A stretch of 64,000 nucleotides of DNA, taken from NCBI GenBank assembly GCA_037367405.1, contig JAZKJV010001866.1, positions 124,001 through 188,000 of the forward strand, written 5' to 3'. This document shows, piece by piece, positions 49,601-61,600 of the stretch (position 1 is the stretch's first letter; every line of letters begins with the position of its first letter). Under the pieces are notes generated by a model. That model was not told the DNA's origin. It ran no database searches and saw only the letters and a list, made by a program, of their open reading frames with translations. The DNA comes from Ottelia alismoides. Taxonomy: Eukaryota; Streptophyta; Magnoliopsida; Alismatales; Hydrocharitaceae. Position numbers and translations under genes: made by a program.

Positions 49601-52600
49601 ACATTCGAATATCGTCCGAAGAGATAAAACTATGTCAACAATGAGGAATCGATCCTTTGCTGTATGGTAGCGAGGACTCAGATCCATAAGAAACCAGTAA
49701 GCCTGCTACTCAGACCGCTCTGGCAATCTGCTTGACGCAACATGTTCTTAAAAACGACAAGTTCTTTATATAGTCCTGTAATATGCTGATAGTACTATAT
49801 GAGGTAGGAGTTCCCCTAAGAGATGTACCAAATTCGCATATAGATGAGATGATATTTGGGTATCTGCTGACAATATGTATGTGACAACTTGCGACGCTTC
49901 ATTCTTTGGGGATGCCATGTATATTAATTCCGACACTCCCAAGATCTCCAATCTCAGAAAATTCATCTCATACATAATAAATTACCATTTGAAATATAAT
50001 TTAACAAGAGAATAAAATAAAGAATCGAAAGACTCTTTATTCTCATTCATTATTAAAAAATATAATTCATCTCCACAAGAGATACAACATGCATATATGT
50101 AAAGCTAAAACAATATGTCTCTCGCCCATGCAAAAGTTGTAAATGGTATAAACCATTGTTTTAAAAAGCGATGCCTCGAGGCGCAAAGGCGTACGCCTCG
50201 AGGCGAGGCGCAGCAAATTCGCCCTGAGGCGCACGCCTCAGGTTCTCTGGGTGGGGCGTGCGCCTTGACTTGGCGTGAGGCGCTCGAGGCGCGAGGCACT
50301 CGAGGCGAGGCGGAGGCGTAAGCCTCGAGTCATGAGGCTTTTTTTTTACATTTTTGGTTATGTGCTTTGCACTTGACCTTATTTTTTTGTTAGCATTATA
50401 TTTTTTATGTTTGTATTTTTGTTTACATGTTAACCCTTGCATATTTCTATATATTAGTTGCAAGTTTGCAACTTGATGTTGTTATTTGGTTGTATAAGTT
50501 GTGAATCTTAGAAAAGTTATCGTATATATGAAGAAGCAAGGATGCAAATAAACACGTGAATTAAAATAATTATTACATTTGATTGTGAATAGCAAAATAA
50601 AAACAACATCTTTAGTGGCTTTTTTACTTCAAATATCCAACAATATCCAACAAGACAAATGGTTGGGATTCAAGGTGTGTTAGTATTTTTTTACTTCAAA
50701 CACTAAAAATTATGGTTCCTATTATACTTTAGTATTAAGTATAGACTTTAATTCAATATTCATATAGAATTATTGAAGTTGGAACTTGATATTACATATA
50801 TTAGTGGCTTTTTTTGAACTACAATGCCTTCATTTTTTTATGTATTGCATCTCTTATTAGTGTTAAACTATTCTTGAATGTGTTTTTGGTAAAATTTAAT
50901 ATTATCATATATTTTTTCAATGTATTTTCCTTTAATTTTAATTTTTTTTCCAAAAAATTGAGGCTTACGCCTCGACCGCCTCGAAGCTTACGCCTCGCCT
51001 CGATTTTAGGAAAAACGCTTCGGACCGCCTCGCGCTTTTTTAAACCTTGGTATAAACAAAGAAGCTGCACAAAAAGTAACACACTATCTAGTGAAGTCTG
51101 AAGGTAAAGCTCTAATATATGAACACTATTGCTTTGGTTGCTCAGGTACTCTTGTTGGGTCCACGAAAAGGGTAACAATATTAGCATTTTCCCAACAATG
51201 ATACTAACACTAACTACTAGTGTAAAGATAATAAGAAGTGTTAACCCCTCAGGATCCGGGTACCCGTTTACGACACAATTCGCGAAATTCCATTTATGAC
51301 ATCGCATTAAAAGCATAGTTTTTTTTGGGAAAATTTTTCGCAATGAATATATTTGCAAGTGACATTCGACATTCACATTCACAACCACAAGCTAATAGAG
51401 AAAATTGGCACCAAAATCATATTTCATTAATTTGCATGTATTTTTACATCATGTACAATGTCTGTCTGTACATACAACATCCCAAAAATTTGACTGAAGA
51501 GATGAAGCATTTTACAATATCAATTGAACTAAAAACTGAAAAAACTACATACCGTCTGGTACAGACCTTGTCTCCTGGAACCCTGTATAGCTATTGAACA
51601 ACAGACTCCTTTCCTGCCATGCGTGCAAGGAAGAAAAGGAGTCACAATTGTGAATACAAATCCGTAGTTTTTAAAAATAAATGACAAGTAATTTATTATG
51701 TGCAAAAGAGAGCAAGTAGAAAGGTGGAACAAGTATAATTTACATCTACTTGCATAAGTAAAAGGGTTTTCAACAGTTTGGTATTAGAGCAGTGGTACCC
51801 CAATACGCACATTCGCAGTACTACTATTCCAATCGCATTAAGTTCTCGGATAGAGACAGTCTCCCGACTTGTCGTGAGTCCGAGAAGGGAAATATGACAT
51901 TCGAATTAAATAACCACAGATGTCACCAATTTCATTAATTTTCATAGTATATCCCAAGAAGAGAAAAAGCATTTATGATACGTATCTGTGAATGGCATAA
52001 ATTCCGCTCGACCATCTGGGTCGCAGCAAGCAGATAGACCACATGCAGAACCATAGCAATCCTGACCAAGACAGGAGATAACTAACCAACTAGCACACAT
52101 ATTGACTACTCTTATCGCACTTTCCACATTTTATTTGATTATGGAGCAACACATTTTTCTTGCTTCGAGGCTACTAGTTTCTTTAGATAGAGTTGCAGAA
52201 ACACTATCTTCCCCATATCACATCCGAGGGCCAGGTGGCCAGTTGTTTATCATTTCTCTGATAGTCAGGCATTTGCCCGTACTGATTGGCGGTTACGAGA
52301 TGATCGCAGACTGTCTACTCCTACAGCTTGATGAGTTCGACTTGATTTTAGGCATGGATTGGCTATCCGCTCATCATGCACTTGTTGATTGCTTTAGGAA
52401 GACGGTTGTCTTCAGGATTCCAGATCTACCCGAGTTCACTTTTGAGGGTATTACACATGACTCCACCATGGAGTACATTTCAGTATTGCGAGTCCAGCAA
52501 CTTGTTGACTAAGGTTGCGATTCATATCTTGCTTTTGTTAGGGAGGTGTCTGATCATACAGGATATCCGAGTAGTATCTGAATATCCAGACGTATTTCCT

Positions 52601-55600
52601 GATGAGCTACCAGGATTACCTCCAGGGAGAGAGATCGAGTTCGAGATCACCTTGCTACCAGATACACAGCCGATCTCTATGGCACCATATCGCATGGCAC
52701 CAACCGAGTTGAGGGAGCTGAAGGTGCAGTTGCAGGAGTTGCTTGATATGGGATTTGTGAGTCCGAGCACTTCACCTTGGGGTGCTCCGGTTCTATTTGT
52801 CAAGAAGAAGGATGGATCCATGAGATTGTGCATCGATTACAGACAGCTGAACAAGAGAACGGTGAAGAACCGTTATCCTTTGCCACGTATCGATGATTTG
52901 TTTGATCAGCTCCAGGGATCTTCGGTTTTCTCGAAGATCGATCTTCGCTCAGGTTACCATCAGCTGAGGATTCGCGAGTCGGATATTCCGAAGACAGCCT
53001 TCAGGACTCGCTATGGATACTACGAGTTTGTGGTGATGCCGTTTGGGCTCACCAATGCACCTGCGGCTTTCATGGATATGATGAACCGTATCTTCCGTCC
53101 ATACTTGGACAAGTTTGTAGTGGTGTTCATCGATGATGTGCTCATCTATTCATGGAATGAATGGGATCATGCGAATGATCTATGGATTGTTTTGGATACA
53201 TTGAGGGAGCACAAGTTATATGCCAAGTTAAGCAAGTGTGAGTTCTGGTTATCCCAGGTCTCATTTCTTGGGCATATCATTTATGGAGCACGCATCGCAG
53301 TTGATCCTGCGAAGATAGATGCAGTTATGTCTTGGGAGCAGCCCAAGACTGTCACACAGATTCGGAGCTTCCTCGGATTAGCAGGCTATTACAGATGCTT
53401 CGTCAGCGGATTTTCACGTATTGTTCGCCCTCTGACACGGTTGACACAGAAGGGAGTTCCATTTATTTGGGACGATTCATGTGAGCAGGCCTTCCAGACA
53501 TTGAAAGAGAAGTTGACTACAACGCCTATTCTCGCTCTTCCTTCAGGCACTCAGGACTATGCAGTCTACACGGATGCATCTGGAGAAGGTCTAGGAGCAG
53601 TGTTGATGCAGAGAGGACAGGTGATTGCTTACGCGTCACAGCAGTTGAGACCGCACGAGCGGAACTACCCCACACATGACTTGGAGTTGGCGGCAGTTGT
53701 TTTCGCCTTGAAGATCTGACGCCACTATCTATATGGGGTGAATTTCGAGATCTTCACGGATCACAAGAGCCTAAAGTACATCTTTGATCAGAAGGAGTTG
53801 AACATGAGACAGCGCAGATGGCTCGAGCTGCTGAAGGATTATGATTGCACGATCTCTTACCATCCTGGTAAGGGAAACGTGGTGGCTGATGCACTCAGTA
53901 GGAGAGCGTATACTGATGGTACGACGAACTGGCTATATACATGGGATACGCTTGCCACTTGGACCGATTGGCATCTTCAGGAGAGCGCATCCATTTCTAC
54001 CGCCGTGCCTCATGGGATCGTATTGTAGAGGGTCAGAAGACATATCCTTGGATCCGAGATAGATACATGCGCGCCATCAAGGACGAATTTGATGATTTTA
54101 TTGTAATGGAGTCTATTTTATGGAAGGCAGAACGGGTCGTTGTACCCAATGACGAGCAGCTTCACAGAGACATTCTGGATGAGGCACACAATTCACGGTA
54201 TCTATCCATCCAGGTAGCACGAAGATGTACCGTGATCTGCGTCGACATTTCTGGTGGGATGGGATGAAGCGCGATGCGGCACAACATGTTAGCAGATGTA
54301 TGACCTGTCAGATGGTCAAGGCTGAGCACATGAGACCACCAGGATTACTGCAGTCTCTCCCCAGTCCTGAATGGAAGTGGGAGAGCATTTCTATGGATTT
54401 TGTCACAGGTCTGCCGAAAGACGCCAGGAGGCCATGATTCCATTTGGGTCGTTGTTGATAGGTTGACCAAGTCAGCCCATTTCATACCTGTCAACACGAC
54501 TTACACTCCATCCAGATTGGCCAAGCTCTATGTACAAAACATTATCAGGCTACATGGTATACCACGAGAGGTGGTGTCTGACAGGGATTCGAGATTTACA
54601 TCGCACTATTGGCATCAGTTCATGTCAGCACTACAGAAAGAGTTGAAGATGAGTTCTGCATACCATCCGCAGACAAACGGGTAGAGTGAGCGCACCATAC
54701 AGACAGTGGAGGATTTGCTCCGCGCTTGCACTTTGGAGTGGAAAGGGTCCTGGAAGGACCATCTACCATTAGTAGAATTTACGTACAACAATAGCTATCA
54801 CTCCAGTATTGACATGGCACCGTTCAAAGCCCTATACGGGCGGAGATGCCTCACACCTCTCAGTTGGCGTGAGGTAGGTGATCATGCTTTATACTCCCTG
54901 GATCTCTTGGAAGAGACTGCGAGAGCTGTTGATCTTGTGAGACGGAGGCTTTTGACGGCATAGAGCCGCCAGAAGAGTTATGCGGATCGTCGGAGAAGAG
55001 ACTTAGAGTTCCAGGTAATTCAATTCTTTCCTCTTCATCCATTCAATTATGACATATATAATTATTCAACTTAATCTCATACTAACAACATTCCTATAAA
55101 TTTTAGGTTGGAGATTGGGTATTTCTCCGTGTATCTCCCATGAAGGGAGTGCAAAGATTCGGAGTTCGTGGCAAGTTGGCGCCACGATATGTTGGACCAT
55201 TCGATATTCTTGCTCGTGTAGGGAAGGTTGCATACCGAGTAGCCCTTCCTCCACATCTATCTGCTATTCACGACATCTTCCATGTATCCAACTTGAGAAA
55301 ATATGTGCACGACCCTCGGCACATCATCAGTTACGAGAATTTAGACGTGGAGCCAGATCTGACTTATGAGGAGAAGCCAGTTCAGATACTTGATCATACT
55401 GTGAAGAAGCTTCGCAGCAAAGAGATTTCATTGGTCAAGGTTTTGTGGCACCGTCAGGGCGTCGAAGAAGCAACGTGGGAGACCGAAGTTGATATGCGGG
55501 GCGAAAGAAAACTCAAGCGGTGAAGAAGCCTGCAAATGGCTCTTCCGTCTCGCCCTCTAGTTGGAAGGACGGTCCAATAGAGGGATAGGTCTACTCCCCA

Positions 55601-58600
55601 ACTACGCCACTGAGACGGGTGAGAGGGACTTCCCGGAAAAGTCACTCTAGAAAAACAGCCCGACCGGTAACGGGCAACCGAGCTCGTACGTAAAACTGAA
55701 AACCAAGGATCCCCCGCCTGGGTATCCTAAAACAGGGTCAGCGGAATGGTCTAAAGTCGGGATCCCAACGAGGCGTAAAAACACTGCGAGCTCGCGTAAA
55801 AACCGAAAAGAGACTGGGATCCTAGACCCGCGCACTTGGCGGCCGCCGCCCTATCTGGGCTTCCTTTCCTCCGCCCAGTTGAGGGTCACCGCGCCCTCGC
55901 ACAGTCAGGTGTAAGATTCACCGTGACTGGCACTCTTAATTATCAGACATCATTGATCAATATTTTCTTCCTACATGACTAATCATCTGAAACTTGTGTG
56001 GTTCAACTGACAATTTCGTCGATCAAGATCATCAATTAATTTTCCTATGAGACGTATCTAAACTTCTCACAACTGACCATCTGTGAACTCCAAGGCGTAC
56101 ATGGACCAGTTTGTCTAAATTGAACTCTCTTTTTTTTTAACATGGGAAGGCTATATGCTACCCTAAGTTAGAATTTTATTCCCAATAATGATCCTTGTTC
56201 CCATTTCGTAGTCTCATTTAAAGTAACATCTGTGACAAATTTCAACTTCAGATAATATTGTTGGGAGGAAATAACAACGAGGCCATCTCACGGTTAACCA
56301 ATCAAAGTGGATAACAAAATCTAATATATATTTGGAAATGGGGAAAAACATCCCTACACAACTGTCATTTCCCATATTTTGTTTGAATTAATGGAAGTGG
56401 CAATTTGAACATGATGCAATAAACTATAATTGGAAAATAACGAGGTTTTTCCAATAAGATTTTGTTCAGAAATAGTTGATAAATAACTAGCATATCTAAA
56501 GGCACATATAAGATTATATGATCTTCTAAAAATTTTGTGATAGAGGACTATAATGCAATATCTTGATATGGAAACATACATCAAATGGCCTTAGTCTGGA
56601 AACTCCTTGTTGCTACAGAATCATACATAAATATGGAGTCAAGCTATTTTAGGATTAGTGGCAGATCTTCTTTATTTCACCTAGTGTTTTCCATAATATA
56701 GTGGTTTGCATTCAATATTTATTTACAACAAGTGGAAATATTCTATAGCCAATTACATAACACATGCCAGCAGTCTAAAGAGGTCTAAACCATCTCTCAA
56801 GAATGGCTGAGATTCTAGCACTCAGCCAGTGATTCACATCTCGGTTCAGGCCTTTACTGACAACAGTTCACCCTAAGCAATTGTCTCATTTCCCCCCAAA
56901 AGAGACGGACACTGAACTGATGAGGGTCACCATGACATACTTTGACCTGGAAAGAATGCCATGTCAGGTGTCAATATTCATAACAGGAACAATAGAGTAA
57001 TGTAACTAAACTTTCTTAACCATTATTTAAATTCTCTTATCGAAACAAGCAGTGCATCTCAGTGCACTTATTTCTCTTATCGAAACAAGCAGTGCATCTC
57101 AGTGCACTTATTAATATACGAACCATTAATCGATGATTTCCCTTCATCAGTGAAGAATATATTTATATATATTTCAGAGTTTTATCTAGAATATGAAATT
57201 AGTATTTAAACCATGCACGGCACAAACAATCCATCATGCTATTAATAAATCTTAAAATAGAAGAAAACTCTTTTTTTTTTACTCTGGAGATATATAGAAA
57301 AAAAGAGATACCATTATAAGTTAAATTATATCAAACTTAGTAAAAAGCTTGCAGAACTAGACAACATAAGTTGACTGCCTAATTAAAAGATGTGAATGTA
57401 TTTTCCATGTATATAAACATTAAGAAACGCATATACACAAACAATAAGCATTCATAAGGCATCTGCCTGTAACTTTAAAAGGCCACCTATTCACAGTATA
57501 TAACTGACATTTCGATATAAATTTTTTTGTGATTTAATTTCATGCCCCGTATTTATTCAAATAGAGATTTGTAGCAGAAAATACATAAAACTTTACTCAT
57601 TTAGCAAAAGAAGATACTATGACACGTGCATGGCTTTTAAGGGTGGTTTGATTGAACATGCATTGGCAGCAATTGAGGAGGAAAAGGACTGTACCTTAAA
57701 TTTACCCCAAATTTGAAGAAGATGAACAGGTAGTGGCAACCTTCAGCTGCAAGGAGTAGTTTCAGCTGCTCTAGAGGGAGAATTGACTACATCAGCATCC
57801 TTGATGGGTGCAGCATCCCTGGAGGCTCCTACTTGTGCTTGAATATGAGTAACTCCAGCCACCGTTGCAGAAGAAGGGGGAGATTACGATGGGTTTTTGG
57901 AACAAACAGAAGGAAGAGAGGACTGATATATATAGGGAGAAGAAATGTCTACTTTCGGCCAAGTGGAGAGGAGAAGGCCCTACGTGGATTGGAGAGAAAC
58001 TTCTTTTCTTTTCTTTTTAAAAGAAAATTAACGTGGTCTGTTGTCTGCTGTTAGAGATTAATATATATTTATATACTAAAGTAGCAATCTGCCGTCTCCT
58101 GCTACCACAGTTAGCAAACTTTTATTATTTTTTTTAAAATCTTTTTATTTGACATATATAAAAATTGACCGTATATGCGCCTCGGGTCTCGGATTTTGAA
58201 GTGAGACATCTCGTTTTGACCGTCTCTAAACGACGATCAAAATGAGTATAATATCCATATACTTTTGATCGGGTTTTGAATACCCGGAATTTTCGGATAC
58301 GGTTTTTGTTTAAGGTTAAATTTTGTAATTTAAAAATATCAAACGAATTCCGATTGACGAACGATAGATTCCGTTGGTCTTGTTTCGTCGAATCGGATCT
58401 AATGACGGTCTCGGTTCGTTTTGCGGTTTCTGAATTTGCGTCGCAGCTTTTTCGCGGCGCGCATTACGATGCGACCGATTTTCGCTCGATTTCACCCGAA
58501 CGACTTTTGATTCACGATCAATTGATCGTTTTAAGTATTCTAATATTGACCAATAACTTTATTGGGTTATTCAGACCTTATTCGGGTCGAGTTCGGGTTT

Positions 58601-61600
58601 GTTGAAACCCGGATGTTACAAGAAGTGTACTAGCTCTCTCTCGAGGGTACATACACACTTACTGCGAAGCGTGCCTCTACAAGGCATAACTCAACTTACA
58701 TTGTGTCTGTCACACGTATGACCTCGATTCTCTAGTTATCGCTAAGGTGCAATAAACCATCACAACACCATTCAAGTTCACTATCCATGGGAAAATATCA
58801 TTAATGTTGTAGGGTATGACTTTGGGTTCTAACAAATCATTATCCATCTTATTATAGTACACTCGTGTAAAAGCTTCCAAGGACTTCGATTTTTCTCCAT
58901 AAATAGGAAACCTATTCATTGTTCTCCTTCTTAAGTAACCACATTTTGGAACTCTCCTCATGAGGTTATACACTGAGAATACCACTTGGTGCGACTACAT
59001 CAAATGTTGTTCCAAGTCATAACTCTATGTACAAGGATGAAACTTAAACTACCAACTACACTACTTGGCATCAAAATCCGTCGAGCAGATTTTGAAAGCA
59101 CCAAGTACAACACGTCATCCACCTTGTCTTTTTGGGATCATGACTATCTACGTTTAACCCGGGGTTCAAGGCTGAATGCCCATCCCTTGTGAATCCTATC
59201 TCCATCTACCTGTGCACCATAGGAAGCACATTCGTCTGCAAGACGAATATCCACTATAGGAAGTGTTCTTAACGAGACACGAGCAACCACAACACAACTA
59301 TCATTAGCAACTTGTTAAGTATTCGATTTGTATTTGAATATGCGCATTGCCATAATGCATTCACTCATGATACTCATTACGCGGTTATCTCTTCCTTCCA
59401 TAGGGAGATGGGCCCCTTTTCTTTATATTTACTCCATGAGTTAACATTTAAATCATAAAAATATTTTGGGTTATTACGCAATAACATTTGTTTACGTTAT
59501 TCTATCCCATGCAATGATCTCTATACATTCTTTTCATTTTCCATTATCAAAATCCCATTTTCAATTTCTGATTTGGGTCCATGAGGTCAACTGATCAATC
59601 GGTCAAACTAGACCGCTCAAGTTTGATTGATCGATCAGTTTGTCAAATTAATCCACCAGTTACTGATTGATCAACCAATCTGGGGTGATTGATCAAATCC
59701 ATAACCAACCATCAAAATTGATTGATCAGTCGCCTTAAGCTGTTCAACCAGTCTGGAACTTTTCGGTACAAATTTCATTCTTGAAGCCATGCATTCGTTC
59801 CTCTCATCATCCTTATTGCAACAATATATGGAACTTAAAAAACAGATGTTCTGAACTCTCAAGAGAGTTACACGCGAGTAGATCTTCCTCCCGATACTCC
59901 ACATGAGTGCGTATACAACATAGCTGAACGACTGGCAGCACCGCTAGGGGTTGGTAATACCACGAAGGGTAACACGGTCGGCTGGAGGCTGTAAGGGGCG
60001 GTGCATCTGGACACTAATCGATCACTATCACCCACTAGATGGGTTGACGACCCTCGTAGTGATTGTGGGTGGTGACTTGAGTGGTTCTTGAGGCCGTCGA
60101 CTATGGGAGGTGGAAGGTGGGGGCTAGGGTTTCGAGCAGGTGAGGCCAAGAGTTCTATTATGGGACCGTCACTCTGATATTGTGTGGAAAAGTAGGGTGG
60201 AATGAGATAATTCTTATTGAGGCTGTAAGTTTCTTATACAGAGGTGAAACCCTAAACATCAAAGAAGGAAAAGATATGATGATGTCCTTGTATGAAATAA
60301 GAAATACTTATGTCAAACATGATAAAACATTTGTACTTCTACCTTGAGCTTATATCTTCACTAGCACTAGTACCTTTTTTGTCCTAGTCCTTGATGCTAT
60401 TAACTTGGTCAAGATCCTACATTTTCCTCTTTTTAGCCTAATATACACATTGAATGTGATTTTTGGAATTCATAAATACAATGTTGTGATATGATTATGA
60501 GCCCTGCAGGAGGCATGGATGCTCGTATACGACTTGGAAAATCTGTCTTAGTATGGTTCATGGTATTAAAATGGAAGCAAAGAACTCCTCTAATCGGCCA
60601 TTTCAAGTGGAAAAATGCTTGGTTATTGCTTTGACTTTTCTTGGTCGACGTATTTATTTGACTACCAATATCACAGCTGTTATCAAGGTTACATACTAAT
60701 ATTTACGAATTCCATAACAATGATTTTATTAGCAATTAGTTTCCACCATAAACATATATGTGTTCATTTTGGACATTTGCATAGTCAATTTTGTTCACAG
60801 ATTCAGACTACATTTTGGAAAGTTCAATTCTCTTATTGTATATGCAGGATGCCAAATGCAAGGACATTGAGGATGTACTGATTCTCTCTGGGGATCATTT
60901 GTATCGCATGGATTATATGGACCTTATCCAGGTATGGCATTTGCACATGTTGGTGAGATAACTTCGTGTACACATATCTATCTACTGTTATATTAGTGAG
61001 TCTTATTACAACTGATCTTTCAACTGCGCCTTTCTACACGTAGAAGTTGCTCATTGGTTTAAATTTCAGAACCATAGGAAAAGTGGAGCAGACATTACCA
61101 TTTCTTGTCTCCCAATCGATGATAGGTGTGTTACTGTCATCTCTATCTTTTTTCAATTTATTTCCGACCCTGTCAAGCAATTCATTACCTAATTGATTAT
61201 TGGGTTTCGGAAGCTTTGCACTGCAGCAGCCAATAGCCACCTACTCTTTGCATAGGAGCAGTACAATAAAATGCCATTCACAAAAAAAACCATTGTTCCG
61301 TAGTTTAGAGACCTTTAGAGCTTTGCATAGGATGCTCATTCTTATTAAATAAGTAATGGAAAAGCAGCTACTCTTTTTGTTGAGTTTTTTTTTGCATTTT
61401 CCTTTACATAAGCTGTTATATTCTTTAGCCTTATCAAGTTCATTTCCTTCTATAACCCGCAGACCTGACATGATTTACACCTCTGATTTTCCATTTCTGA
61501 CAGTCGTGCATCCGAATTTGGATTGATGAAGATAGATAATAATGGTCGAATAATATCTTTCAGCGAGAAACCAAAAGGAGAAGAGCTGAAGGCAATGGTA

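Larger units (their letters stand above)
51780..55523 (+). mobile_element. Gypsy element K (Tekay/Del-like), incomplete
   Basis: A PBS-like TGGTATTAGAGC begins at about 51780. No gag is seen in the next 350 bp, so gag is deleted. Protease, RT, RNase H and integrase follow in gypsy order with a C-terminal tail resembling Tekay/Del chromoviruses. The 3' LTR is not recognised. A possible 3' LTR piece of this type ends at 58620 (GGATGTTACA), but the link is unproven. Confidence 0.8.
2075..60847 (+). other. 58,773-bp intron of the AGPase large-subunit gene
   Basis: Bounded by donor GTATCC at 2075 and acceptor TATGCAG ending at 60847, phase 0. The neighbouring introns are 70-378 bp, so this one has grown by insertion. 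It contains at least 15 recognisable transposable elements on both strands, up to five layers deep. No other host exon of this gene was found inside it. Confidence 0.88.

Noticed and set aside
50115..50463. ORFs over the CCTCGAGGCG arrays
   Set aside because: Low-complexity by-products of the MITE subterminal repeats on both strands.
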